A DNA stretch of 13,681 nucleotides from CAYGLV01 sp964351025. Lineage in GTDB: Bacteria; Actinomycetota; Thermoleophilia; Gaiellales; Gaiellaceae. The notes beneath the pieces were generated by a model. The model was not told the DNA's origin. It did no database searches and saw nothing but the letters and a program-made list of their open reading frames with translations. Where the stretch lies: contig CAYGLV010000062.1 in assembly GCA_964351025.1 (NCBI GenBank), forward strand, positions 1 through 13,681, given 5' to 3'. Numbering within the stretch: the first letter of the stretch is position 1; each line of letters starts with the position of its first letter. Shown piece after piece: positions 6,084 to 13,681 of the stretch. A program made the translations under genes and the position numbers.

Positions 6084-6997
6084 GATACGTCGTCACAGGT
6101 GCGGCCGGCTTCATCGGCTCCCACCTCGGAGAGGCGCTGCTTGCCGCCGGGCACGAGGTTCTGGGCCTGGACTGCTTCACCGACTACTACGATCCCGCGC
6201 TCAAGGAGGAGAACGCCCGCGGGTTGGACGTGCGCCGGCTCGACCTGGCCGAGGACGAGCTCGACCTCTCCGGCATCGACGGCGTCTTCCACCTCGCCGG
6301 GCAACCCGGCGTGCGCAGCTTCGGCGATGTCTTCCCGCTCTACGTGCGGCGCAACGTGCTCGCAAGCCAGCGGGTCTTCGAGGCTGCGGCCACCGCGGGC
6401 GTCCGCGTCGTCTTCTCCTCGTCCTCGTCGGTCTACGGTGAGGCCGAGCGCTACCCGACTCCGGAGGACACGCCGCCCCGACCGGTCTCGCCGTACGGGA
6501 TCACGAAGCTCACGTGCGAGCACCTGGCGCGGGCCTACGCCCGCAGCTTCGGGCTCGACGCGGTCGTGCTGCGCTACTTCAACGCCTACGGCCCCAGGCA
6601 GCGCCCCGACATGGCCTTCACGCGCGTCGTCTCGGCGCTCGCCGAGGGCGGGCCGTTCACGCTCTACGGCGACGGCGGCCAGAGCCGCAGCTTCACGTAC
6701 GTCGGCGACATCGTCGCGGCGACGGTGCTTGCGATGGAGCACGCCGGAGCGGGGGCCGTCTACAACGTCGGCGGCGGCCAGGAGGCGACGATGAACGAGG
6801 TGCTCGCGCTGCTCGAAGGGGTCGCCGGGCGCACGCTCGACCTGCGGCGAGAGCCTCCCGTGCCCGGCGACCAGCGGCGTACCAAGGCCGATACGGCACG
6901 CATTCGCGACGAGCTCGGCTGGGCGCCGCTCACGCCGCTCGAAAGCGGCCTGCGGGCGCAGTGGGAGTGGGCCGCTGGTAGGGTCGGCGCCCGATGA
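6080..6997 (+). CDS. NAD-dependent nucleotide-sugar epimerase (UDP-glucuronate/UDP-glucose 4-epimerase-like)
   Basis: A 305-residue extended short-chain dehydrogenase. It should invert C4 (or make a related change) on a nucleotide sugar in the cytoplasm, supplying a donor for the cluster. The Rossmann motif TGAAGFIGSH is at 6-15, and D31 at the end of the second strand should bind the NAD ribose. The catalytic set is Ser in SSSSSVYG (113-120), Y139 and K143 in SPYGITK. RYFNAYGPRQRPDMAF (165-180) and YGDGGQSRSFTYV are substrate-side motifs. The CFTDYYDPALKEEN stretch (32-45) resembles UDP-glucuronate 4-epimerases, but the exact sugar is not certain. The GTG at 6080 is chosen because it opens the conserved first strand (MRYVVTG) and overlaps the propeller stop by 4 nt. 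The frame is open further upstream, but that part is a low-complexity shadow. The stop overlaps the next ATG. Confidence 0.93.
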   Translation: MRYVVTGAAGFIGSHLGEALLAAGHEVLGLDCFTDYYDPALKEENARGLDVRRLDLAEDELDLSGIDGVFHLAGQPGVRSFGDVFPLYVRRNVLASQRVFEAAATAGVRVVFSSSSSVYGEAERYPTPEDTPPRPVSPYGITKLTCEHLARAYARSFGLDAVVLRYFNAYGPRQRPDMAFTRVVSALAEGGPFTLYGDGGQSRSFTYVGDIVAATVLAMEHAGAGAVYNVGGGQEATMNEVLALLEGVAGRTLDLRREPPVPGDQRRTKADTARIRDELGWAPLTPLESGLRAQWEWAAGRVGAR

Positions 6998-7893
6998 GCG
7001 ACGAGCGCGCCACCGAGGGAGACGCCGAGCAGGAAGTGGACCTGCGCTCTGCCTGGAGCCGGCTCCAGGTGCGCTGGTGGCTCCCCGCCGCAGGGGTTGC
7101 CGCGGGGCTCGCGATCGGCGTCGTTCTGGCGCTCGGCGGCGGTCAGGTCTACAAGGCCGAGACGATCGTCTTCCTCGGCCAGCCGTTCGCCCCGAGCGGC
7201 GGCGGCCAGATCCAGAGCCTCTCGACGAACCCGCGCACCGTGAGCGAGATCGTTCGCTCCGAAACGGCGCTGAAGGCTGCCGCGGCCGCGAGCGGCCTGC
7301 GGGTCGGCCAGCTGCGAGGCGCGATCTCGACCCAGGCCGTGACCACAGTCGGGCAGTCGAAGGCGACGAACCCGCTGGTCGAGATCTCGGTCAAGGGCCC
7401 CGCCCCGCGCAAGGTGGAGCGGGCTGCCGACGCGCTCGCCCGCCGCGTGGTCGGCACGGTTGCGACCTACGTGGACAACAAGATCGTGCTGCTGAAGCAG
7501 CAGATCGCTGCTGACAACGCCGAGCTCAACCGGATCGACTCCCGCATCGCCGGCGCTCAGCAACAGCAGGAAGAGATCCTGTCGAACAAGACGCTGCCGC
7601 TCGCGGAGCGGCTGCTCCTGCTCACGAACATCAACTCGACGCTCGGCTTCGCGGAGCAGCGCCGCGGCACCGTGCGCCAGGAGCTGCTCGGCGCGCAGCA
7701 GCTGCTCTCCCTCGCCGAGAACGTCGAGCGCACCCGCGTCGTCGAGCCGGCGTCGGCGGTCAAGACGACCGCGCGCAGCGCCCGCAACTCCGCGCTCGTC
7801 GGCGCGCTGATCGGTCTCCTCCTCGGCGCGGGCGCGGCGTTGTGGGCCGATGCGTGGCTCGCGCGACGCCTGAGTGCGGCGCCCGGGACCTAG
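6994..7893 (+). CDS. Wzz-like chain-length determinant / polysaccharide co-polymerase
   Basis: A 299-residue protein with the two-helix layout of the Wzz family. It has a short cytoplasmic N-terminus, a first membrane segment at about 28-48, a large outside domain, and a second membrane segment at about 267-286 followed by a short tail. The start of the outside domain (YKAETIVFLGQPF, 53-65) matches the strand that follows the first segment in Wzz proteins. The region from about 140 to 245 is rich in Gln, Leu and charged residues and should form the long helical or coiled-coil stalk. EPASAVKTTA (251-260) precedes the second segment, where Wzz proteins carry a Pro-containing motif. No tyrosine-kinase domain is attached and none is seen in the window. 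ATG at 6994 overlaps the epimerase stop by 4 nt. The likely role is control of polymer length. Confidence 0.77.
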   Translation: MSDERATEGDAEQEVDLRSAWSRLQVRWWLPAAGVAAGLAIGVVLALGGGQVYKAETIVFLGQPFAPSGGGQIQSLSTNPRTVSEIVRSETALKAAAAASGLRVGQLRGAISTQAVTTVGQSKATNPLVEISVKGPAPRKVERAADALARRVVGTVATYVDNKIVLLKQQIAADNAELNRIDSRIAGAQQQQEEILSNKTLPLAERLLLLTNINSTLGFAEQRRGTVRQELLGAQQLLSLAENVERTRVVEPASAVKTTARSARNSALVGALIGLLLGAGAALWADAWLARRLSAAPGT

Positions 7894-8325
7894 ATGATGC
7901 CGCTCGCGCGCCTCGTGCTCGCGCTAGCGGTTGCCTACGGTGCGTGGCACGCGCCCGAGACGATCCGGTCGCTCCAGGCGCAGGCCCGCGCGGGCGAGGG
8001 GTTGACGCGGCTCGAGCGGGAACTCGCTCCTGTTCGGGGGGCAGACGTTGACACCCTGATCTTCGAGCGGGCCCGCGAGCTCGTTCCCGATGGGGCGACG
8101 TTCTATCTCATCACCGGCGACGCCGTCCGCGTCTCTACGCCAGTCACGTTCGATGCCTTCCGCCCGTTCGCGGCGTACTGGTTGCTGCCGCGGCGCCAGA
8201 CGTCCGACCCGGCTCAGGCAGACTGGGTCGTTTCGTACGGCGGGGACCTCGCGGGGCTCGGCCTGCGCTTTCGCCGGGTTGTTGTCGTGGGCGAGGGGCT
8301 TGCGGTGGCGGAGGTGCTGCGGTGA
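7894..8325 (+). CDS. Small membrane-anchored or secreted protein of unknown function
   Basis: A 143-residue protein that I do not recognise as a named family. Residues 4-18 form a short hydrophobic N-terminal segment, either a signal peptide or an anchor, placing the rest outside the membrane. Residues 50-143 look like a compact alpha/beta domain: a helix (TLIFERARELVP), a strand (TFYLITG), then FAAYWLLPRR (around 109), ADWVVSYGG, and a final VVVVGEGLAVAEVL. The YWLLPR and late Gly/Val strand pattern recalls the outside domains found at the C-terminus of some GT-C transferases. It may thus be a detached domain that works with the next gene; this is inference. It starts at the first of two adjacent ATGs, directly after the stop of the Wzz-like gene. 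Its stop overlaps the start of the GT-C gene by 4 nt, so their amounts should be linked. Confidence 0.66.
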   Translation: MMPLARLVLALAVAYGAWHAPETIRSLQAQARAGEGLTRLERELAPVRGADVDTLIFERARELVPDGATFYLITGDAVRVSTPVTFDAFRPFAAYWLLPRRQTSDPAQADWVVSYGGDLAGLGLRFRRVVVVGEGLAVAEVLR

Positions 8326-9704
8326 CGCGGGCGATCCTCGGACTCACCGCGCTCGACGGCTTGCTGTTCCTTTCCGGCCTCGGCGTGCTTCGCGGCGCCG
8401 GACTTGTTCACTCGTTGCGGGACGGGCTGCGGCTCTCCGGTCTCGCGTTTGTGCTCGGCTGGGCCTTCGTCGGGATCCTCGGCTCGCTTGCGCTCATGGT
8501 CAGACTGGCATTTGACGGAGCGCAGGTCGTTCTCGGGTGCCTCGTGCTCGGCGCAGCCGGAGCGGCCGCCGGGCGGCACGTGCGACCAGCCCCACCGCCC
8601 GCCGCCAGATCGGGCTGGCCCGGGAGCCCGTGGGTCGCCGTGGCCGGCGTCGCCGCGTTGCTCGTCGTCGCCGTCGCCCTGTTTCGGCGGGCGCTCGTCG
8701 CTCCGGGCGCGACGGCCTGGGACGCCTGGGCCTTCTGGCTGCCGAAGGCGCGCTCGCTCGTCCTCTTCGACGGGATCGACACCGCGACTGGTGGGTTCAC
8801 GAGCTTTGCCCACCCGGCGTATCCGCCGCTCGTGCCCGCGATGGAGTCGGCGGCGTTCCGCTTCAGCGGCACGCTCGACGCGTCGGGGCCGCTGCTGGTG
8901 CAGCACTGGCTGGTCGCCGTCGCATTCCTCGCCGCGCTCGGCGGTCTCTTCGCGGGGCGCGTGTCGCCGCCCGTGCTCTGGCCCTCGCTCGCGCTCATCG
9001 CCCTGATGCCGTATTTCGGACGGCTGGTCGGCTCGTCGCTCGGCGACGAGCCGCTCTTCTTCCTCATCGGCCTTGCGGGGGCCTGTGCGGCGCTCTGGCT
9101 GCTGGAGCGCGATCCGCGGTACGCCGCCCTCTGCGCCGGCCTGCTCGGCGGCGCCGCGCTCGCGAAGGGTGAGGGACTGATGCTCGGCGTCCTGCTCGGA
9201 CTCGCCCTCATGTGCGCCACGCTCGTCCAGCGACCCTTCGCGTGGCGTGCGCCCGCCGCGATTGTCGCCGCACCGGTCGCCGTGTCGCTGACGTGGCGCG
9301 GCTGGCTCGCCGCCCACGGCCTCCCCGGCTGGGAGGACTACCGCCCGGCCGACCTGCTGCGTCCCGGCTACCTCGCCGATCGGCTCGACCGGCTCGGCAC
9401 TGCGCTTTCCGACCTCCCCGCATACGTGCTCGAGCCGGATCGCTGGCTGCTCGCCGTCCCGCTGGCGCTCGCCGCCGCGGTGATTGCCGCCGGCCGCGCG
9501 CCGGGGCTGACGGCGCTCGTTCTCACATTCGTGGCGGTCGGCTTCCTGGGCATCGCAACGATCTACTGGATCAGCCCGCTGCCGCTCGCGTGGTACATCG
9601 ACACGTCGGCGGAGCGGGTCGTCGGCTCGCTCGTCTTCTTCTGCGCGTCCCTCTTCCCGCTCCTGCTCGCCGTCGCGCTGGGCCCGGAGAAGGACGGCGT
9701 GTGA
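8322..9704 (+). CDS. Polytopic GT-C-like membrane glycosyltransferase
   Basis: A 460-residue protein with roughly ten to twelve membrane segments. The loop after the first three or four segments carries AWDAWAFWLPKARSL (132-146), with D134 the probable catalytic Asp, and then HPAYPPLVP (164-172). This WDAW...FW..KA plus HP.YPPL pair is typical of GT-C family proteins in bacterial polysaccharide clusters. SSLGDEPLFF, at about residue 240, gives a further outside acidic pair. The protein ends soon after its last hydrophobic segment (PEKDGV), so it has no large outside C-terminal domain, unlike the next gene product. GTG at 8322 and the stop at 9702-9704 both sit in 4-nt GTGA overlaps with neighbours. 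It could be a transferase using a polyprenyl-phosphate sugar, or a polymerase-like enzyme. Substrate unknown. Confidence 0.72.
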   Translation: MTRAILGLTALDGLLFLSGLGVLRGAGLVHSLRDGLRLSGLAFVLGWAFVGILGSLALMVRLAFDGAQVVLGCLVLGAAGAAAGRHVRPAPPPAARSGWPGSPWVAVAGVAALLVVAVALFRRALVAPGATAWDAWAFWLPKARSLVLFDGIDTATGGFTSFAHPAYPPLVPAMESAAFRFSGTLDASGPLLVQHWLVAVAFLAALGGLFAGRVSPPVLWPSLALIALMPYFGRLVGSSLGDEPLFFLIGLAGACAALWLLERDPRYAALCAGLLGGAALAKGEGLMLGVLLGLALMCATLVQRPFAWRAPAAIVAAPVAVSLTWRGWLAAHGLPGWEDYRPADLLRPGYLADRLDRLGTALSDLPAYVLEPDRWLLAVPLALAAAVIAAGRAPGLTALVLTFVAVGFLGIATIYWISPLPLAWYIDTSAERVVGSLVFFCASLFPLLLAVALGPEKDGV

Positions 9705-11596
9705 GCGCCGCGGGGCGGTCGCTCGCCGCCGCCGCTTTCCTCGTCGGGGCGCTGCTCACGGTCGAGAGCTTCGGTCTGCGCGCCGCCTGGCTGCCGCTCG
9801 ACGAGGCCGCCGTCGTCGAGCGCGCGCGCGGCGGGGCCGCGTTCACCGAGCCGCTGGCCGGCCCGCTCCTGCCGTGGCTCCTCCGGCCCATGCGCGGCGC
9901 CGCGCCGGCCGACCTATACGGGCTCGCCCAGGCGCTCTCCCTGCTCTGCTGGGCGGCGCTCGTCGTGCCGACGTACCTCCTCGCCCGCCGCGGCGCGTCG
10001 CGGCGGGCATCGCTGGCGGCCGGGGTCCTCGCTGCCGTCGTACCCGCTTCGGCGTTCGCGCTGGCGGTCGTCCCGGATGCTGTGGCGACGCTGCTCGCGG
10101 CGTTCGCCGTGCTCGCCTGCGCGCGTGCGGCGGAGCGAAGCTCCCCGCGCCTGCTCGTGTTTGCGCTCGGACTCGCTGCGCTCGCCGCTCTCGCGAGGCC
10201 GTGGCTCGCCCTGCTGCCGCTCGCGCTCGGGGTCGCGTACGCGCTCGTCCGCGCGCCGATCGGGCGGCTCCTCCGCTGGCCCGGCTCGCTCGCCTTCGCC
10301 GCTCTCGCCGGGGCCGCCTATGCGGCGTGGTGGCCGCTCACGGGCGCCTCTCCCGCGCTCGAGCGTGCGCTGAACGACCCGGGCGCCGTCGCGCGCGGAA
10401 CCGTCGCGAGCCTCGCGCCGCTCGCGCTCGGACTCGGCGTCCTACCGTGGCTCGCAGCCTGGTCGGCGGCGCGACGGCCGCTCACAGAGCCCCTGGCCGC
10501 GGTCTTCGCGGTCGCGGTGCCGGCGCTTGCGCTCTCGGCGGGGCTCGCGACCGCTGCGCGTGGGGGCCCTTCTCTTGACGAGCGGCCTCTGCTCGTGCTC
10601 GTACCTCTCGCCTGCGCGCTCGCCGCGCGGGCCTGGGCCGAGCGGCGCGTCTCCGCGACCGCCGTCGTATGCGCGGCGGTGACGCTCGCCGCCGCCGCTG
10701 CTCTCGTCCCCGGCTCCGTCCTCTCCGGCCCCCTCCGGGCGACGGTCGCCCCGGGCCTCGCCCTGTTCGCGGCCGCCGGCGGGCGCGCGACGTTCGTCGC
10801 GCTGTCGCTACTCGGCGCCGCCGGGGCCGCTTTCGTGCTGATCGCCGGCACTCGGCGTTTCCCGGCCGCCGCGCTTCCTGCCGCCGCCGCCGCCCTCGTG
10901 ATCTCAGGCCAGCTCCTCGCCTACGGCGATGCCCGCGACGCCGCATCCCGTGTCGCCGCGGCGCTGCCGGGGGCGCACGACTGGCTCGACCGGCTGGTGC
11001 CCGCGGGCGAGACGGTGACGGTCGTGAGCGCCGGCGAGCCGGCCGCGCGCGACCTTCTCGCCCAGACGGCGATCTGGAACCGCACGCTCGGCCCGGAGCT
11101 CTTCGTTGATCCGGCGGCCGCCGACCTCCGAACCGGAGCGCTTCCGGGCGACCCCTCGCCGAGCCTCGTCCTCGCGGCGGGCGTCGAGCTCGCAGGGGAG
11201 CCGCTCGCGCAATCGGCCGTCGGCGAGCTCGTCCGCGCTGCCCACCCGCTCGGACTCGCGGCGACGATTGAAGGAGTCGCTGGTGACGGCTGGAGCGGGG
11301 CTGAGGCAGTCTACCGCCGCTTCTCGGGCGGCCCCGGCCTCCTGCGAGTGACCGTCTCCCGCACCGCCTGGGGTGGCCAGGACGTCCCGGGCACCGTCAC
11401 CGCCGCCGTCCCCGGGACGGCTCCGGAGCGGTTGGTGATCCACGCGGGTCAGCAACGCATGCTTGACCTGCGTGCGCCGGCGGCGCCGTTCGAGGTCCGC
11501 GTGACCGTGTCGCCGACGTTCTCGCCCGCGGACTTCGGCCAGGGTGACACGCGGCAGCTCGGAGCGCAGCTCGGGTTCGACTTCCGGCCCAAGTAA
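9701..11596 (+). CDS. GT-C-like membrane protein with a large extracytoplasmic C-terminal domain
   Basis: A 631-residue protein. The first 400 or so residues contain about ten Ala/Leu-rich membrane segments. The first outside loop carries LPLDEAAVVERAR (31-43), with D34-E35 in the position of the GT39/ArnT-type acidic motif. Residues from about 410 to 631 form a soluble outside part. Its first half looks alpha/beta (WLDRLVPAGETVTVVS, then DLLAQTAIWNRTLG). Its second half is beta-rich and ends in SPADFGQGDTRQLGAQLGF and a short tail, a pattern resembling a carbohydrate-binding beta sandwich. The GTG at 9701 overlaps the preceding stop by 4 nt and opens directly onto the first membrane segment. 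The frame stays open back to about 9212, but that extension is an Arg-rich shadow. Very high Ala/Leu content makes the exact family less certain than the topology. Confidence 0.68.
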   Translation: MSAAGRSLAAAAFLVGALLTVESFGLRAAWLPLDEAAVVERARGGAAFTEPLAGPLLPWLLRPMRGAAPADLYGLAQALSLLCWAALVVPTYLLARRGASRRASLAAGVLAAVVPASAFALAVVPDAVATLLAAFAVLACARAAERSSPRLLVFALGLAALAALARPWLALLPLALGVAYALVRAPIGRLLRWPGSLAFAALAGAAYAAWWPLTGASPALERALNDPGAVARGTVASLAPLALGLGVLPWLAAWSAARRPLTEPLAAVFAVAVPALALSAGLATAARGGPSLDERPLLVLVPLACALAARAWAERRVSATAVVCAAVTLAAAAALVPGSVLSGPLRATVAPGLALFAAAGGRATFVALSLLGAAGAAFVLIAGTRRFPAAALPAAAAALVISGQLLAYGDARDAASRVAAALPGAHDWLDRLVPAGETVTVVSAGEPAARDLLAQTAIWNRTLGPELFVDPAAADLRTGALPGDPSPSLVLAAGVELAGEPLAQSAVGELVRAAHPLGLAATIEGVAGDGWSGAEAVYRRFSGGPGLLRVTVSRTAWGGQDVPGTVTAAVPGTAPERLVIHAGQQRMLDLRAPAAPFEVRVTVSPTFSPADFGQGDTRQLGAQLGFDFRPK

Positions 11597-11607
11597 GCTC
11601 CGCGGCG

Positions 11608-12549
11608 ATGGTCGAAGGCAAGCGCGTCGCGGTCGTCATCCCGGCGCACAACGAGCAAGACCTCGTCGGGGAGACGCTCGCAGGCATCCCCGACTTCGTC
11701 GACCGCGTCATCGTCGTGGACGACGCCTCGACCGATGCCACCGCCGAGCGCGCCCGCGCGGCCGGCGACCCTCGTGTTGACGTCGTCACTCACGACTCGA
11801 ATGCAGGCGTCGGCGCCGCGATCGTCACCGGCTACAAGCTCGCGCTCGCCGAGGGCCTTGACGTCGTCTGCGTGATGGCGGCGGACAACCAGATGGACCC
11901 GGCCGACCTGGAGACGCTCGTCACGCCTGTCGCCCGCGGGGAGCTCGACTACGCGAAGGCGAACCGTCTCTTCACGGGCGAGGCCTGGCGCCTGATCCCG
12001 CACACGCGCTACCTCGGCAACGCGATCCTCTCGCTGCTGACGAAGATCGCGTCCGGCTACTGGCACATCGCCGACTCGCAGACGGGCTACACGGCGATCT
12101 CGCGCGAGAAGCTCGCCGAGCTCGACCTCGACCGCGTGTATGCCCGCTACGGCTTCCCGAACGACATGCTCGTGCACCTGAACGTCTGGAACGCGCGGGT
12201 GCGCGACTTCCCCTCGCGGCCGATCTACGGCGTCGGCGAGCGCTCGGGGATCCGCCTGTACAAGGTCGTGCCACGCATCTCCTGGCTGCTCGTCAAGGGC
12301 TTCTTCTGGCGGATGAAGGAGAAGTACGTGATCCGCGACTTCCATCCGCTCGTCTTCTTCTACGCCCTCGGCTTCCTGATGAGCGGGATCGGCCTCGCCC
12401 TCGGCGTGCTCGAGACGGTGCTGCGGATCATGGGCAACGGGATCACCCCGGCGACCATCGTGCTCGTCGCGCTGCTCCTGATCTCCGGCTCGCAGTTCAC
12501 GCTCTTCGCGATGTGGTTCGACATGGAGTCGAACAAGGACCTGAAGTGA
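11608..12549 (+). CDS. DPM1-like polyprenyl-phosphate sugar synthase (family 2 glycosyltransferase)
   Basis: A 313-residue GT2 enzyme of the dolichyl-phosphate-mannose synthase group. It should transfer a sugar from a nucleotide donor to undecaprenyl phosphate on the cytoplasmic side, making the donor used by GT-C enzymes outside. Motifs are VVIPAHNEQ (9-17), IVVDDASTD (35-43), NAGVGAAIVTGY (65-76), VMAADNQMDP (89-98) in the metal-binding position, and ADSQTGYTA (155-163). YGFPNDML (181-188) contains the usual late acidic residue. Two C-terminal membrane helices (about 245-270 and 281-303) end in WFDMESNKDLK, a tail common in this group. It starts 11 nt after the previous gene, with no clear ribosome site, and its stop overlaps the next gene's GTG. 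Together with four GT-C genes it completes a plausible make-and-use pair. Donor sugar unknown. Confidence 0.91.
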   Translation: MVEGKRVAVVIPAHNEQDLVGETLAGIPDFVDRVIVVDDASTDATAERARAAGDPRVDVVTHDSNAGVGAAIVTGYKLALAEGLDVVCVMAADNQMDPADLETLVTPVARGELDYAKANRLFTGEAWRLIPHTRYLGNAILSLLTKIASGYWHIADSQTGYTAISREKLAELDLDRVYARYGFPNDMLVHLNVWNARVRDFPSRPIYGVGERSGIRLYKVVPRISWLLVKGFFWRMKEKYVIRDFHPLVFFYALGFLMSGIGLALGVLETVLRIMGNGITPATIVLVALLLISGSQFTLFAMWFDMESNKDLK

Positions 12550-13681
12550 GCCTGTGGCGGGCTGTGCTCGCGGTGCTCGTCGCCGCGCGCATCGCCATTC
12601 CGCTCGCCGCGCTCGCGGCGTCGGGCACGAAGCTGCCGGGGATCCCGCGCTACGACTACGCGCCTCTGAACGGCGACGCGAACGACTACTACGCGGCCGG
12701 GCGCGAGGTGATCTCGACGCCCCTGCGCCAGGCGCCGCTCACCGCACTACTCGCTCTCGGCGTCGCGCTCGCGGTGTGGTGGGGGCTACGGCTGCGCGGG
12801 CGGCGGCCCGACCTCGCCTGGGCTGCGCTCGCCGGGCCGGCGCTTGCGCTTGGCCTCGCGGTCGCCGCCGAGATCCGGTTCATGCATGTCAGTGGCGCGG
12901 GCACGATCGGCTGGCCACTTGTGTGGGCCGTGCCGATGGCGCCGCTGCGGGCGCTCGGCGCCCTCGACCCGGACTCGGCTTTCGCTGCCGGCCTGGCCGT
13001 CTCGCTCGTGGCCAACGCCGTCAGTGTGGTCGCGACGGCGTATGTCGGCCGGTACGCGACCGGTTCGCGGGCGATCGGTCTGGCCGCCTCTGGGCTCTTC
13101 GCCCTCTGGCCGCTGCTCACCGGCGTGATCGCGGGCGAGCGAGGCTGGGAGAACGGCACGTGGCAGGTGGACGTCGGGCTGCACCTGTACTCGGAGCCGC
13201 TCTCGACGGCGCTCGTGACCGTCGCGGCGGCACTCCTGCTCGCGCCGCGCGCAACGGACGTCCGGCTCTGGGCAGCGGGAGGCCTGCTCGGCTTTGCGAC
13301 CGCTGTCAGGCTTTCGAATGCTCTGTTGGCGGCACTCGCCCTCGCGCTCGTCTGGAAGGTCGGCCGGGAGCGGGTCGTTCCCTTCCTGGCCGGGGCGGCG
13401 GCTTCCGTGCCGGTCGTGGCCTCGTACTGGCCGAAGGGCTACCTGCCGCGCTTCGACGACCCGCAGGCGTTTCCACAAGATCCCTTCTCGCTCGAGTACG
13501 TCGTCACGAGCTGGAGCGAGTCGCTCCTCTTCCGCCCCGTGGCGCTGCTCGTGTTGGCCCCGCTTGCGCTCGCGGGTGTCGTCGCGTTGCGGCGCCGCCG
13601 CGCCGCGCTCTTCCTCCTCGGCGGGTGGATCGCCGCCACGGCGGCCTTCTACAGCGTCTACGAGTCGACGGCCCAGCATCC
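12546..13681 (+). CDS. Fourth GT-C-like membrane glycosyltransferase, cut by the window edge
   Basis: Open from GTG at 12546 to the end of the window: 378 codons with no stop, so the C-terminus is missing. It begins with a hydrophobic helix (about 4-26), then an outside loop with RYDYAPLNGDANDYYAAGRE (35-54). D44 and D47 in GDANDYY are good candidates for the catalytic acidic residues of a GT-C fold. At least seven more Ala/Leu/Val-rich segments follow (for example about 64-82, 88-104 and 138-158). A long outside loop containing WENGTWQVDVGLHLYSEPLS lies around 200-219. RLSNALLAALALALVW is a later membrane segment, a stretch often seen after the Arg that faces the lipid phosphate. It overlaps the DPM1-like stop by 4 nt, which suggests that this GT-C enzyme is made together with the enzyme supplying its donor. 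Topology is clear; family call is moderate. Confidence 0.7.
   Translation, partial: MSLWRAVLAVLVAARIAIPLAALAASGTKLPGIPRYDYAPLNGDANDYYAAGREVISTPLRQAPLTALLALGVALAVWWGLRLRGRRPDLAWAALAGPALALGLAVAAEIRFMHVSGAGTIGWPLVWAVPMAPLRALGALDPDSAFAAGLAVSLVANAVSVVATAYVGRYATGSRAIGLAASGLFALWPLLTGVIAGERGWENGTWQVDVGLHLYSEPLSTALVTVAAALLLAPRATDVRLWAAGGLLGFATAVRLSNALLAALALALVWKVGRERVVPFLAGAAASVPVVASYWPKGYLPRFDDPQAFPQDPFSLEYVVTSWSESLLFRPVALLVLAPLALAGVVALRRRRAALFLLGGWIAATAAFYSVYESTAQH

Noticed and set aside
8214..9317. Antisense reading frame of about 367 codons opposite the GT-C gene at 8322
   Set aside because: Composition is Arg/Glu/Gly-rich without motifs, while the + strand frame shows regular membrane segments and GT-C loop motifs.
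9212..9700. N-terminal extension of the GT-C protein at 9701
   Set aside because: The extension is Arg/Pro-rich shadow sequence overlapping the previous real gene. The GTG at 9701 gives the usual 4-nt overlap and a clean first membrane helix.

Overview
The window is one dense, single-strand gene block from a very GC-rich bacterium. Every supported gene is on the + strand. The codon use, the GTG/TTG starts, the chain of 4-nt start/stop overlaps and the style of the beta-propeller protein suggest a high-GC actinobacterium, perhaps of the Thermoleophilia (Gaiellales/Solirubrobacterales) type. The taxon is an inference from memory of family style, not from a search.

Layout. Positions 1-56 hold only an ambiguous gene edge. 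Positions 57-1163 encode a membrane family-2 glycosyltransferase. Positions 1164-1883 hold a type II VapBC toxin-antitoxin module with its own AT-rich promoter and a clear 10+10 bp inverted-repeat operator. From 1880 to the right edge runs a surface-polysaccharide (exopolysaccharide or glycolipid) operon. In order it encodes: a PglC-like polyprenyl-phosphate sugar transferase, a GT-C membrane protein, a CarB-like ATP-grasp ligase, a membrane-anchored PQQ-type eight-repeat beta-propeller, a UDP-sugar 4-epimerase-like SDR, a Wzz-like chain-length/co-polymerase protein, a small anchored protein, two GT-C membrane proteins (one with a large extracytoplasmic C-terminal domain), a polyprenyl-phosphate-sugar synthase (DPM1-like GT2), and a fourth GT-C protein cut by the window edge.

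How they may work together (inference). The sugar transferase loads the first phospho-sugar onto undecaprenyl phosphate. The GT2 at 57 and other enzymes outside the window extend it. The epimerase supplies a nucleotide sugar. The DPM1-like enzyme makes a polyprenyl-phosphate sugar that the four GT-C proteins could use as donor outside the membrane. The Wzz-like protein would set chain length. The ATP-grasp protein could add an amino acid or other carboxylate/amine decoration. No flippase (Wzx), classical polymerase (Wzy) or export kinase is visible here.

Most notable points: the VapBC module is translationally fused into the operon, because the vapC stop overlaps the sugar-transferase start. 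The propeller gene has no standard start codon where its signal anchor should begin. Several GT-C proteins, a small 143-residue companion protein and an ATP-grasp ligase have no assignable substrate. I see no tRNA, rRNA, CRISPR array, insertion sequence or convincing terminator.
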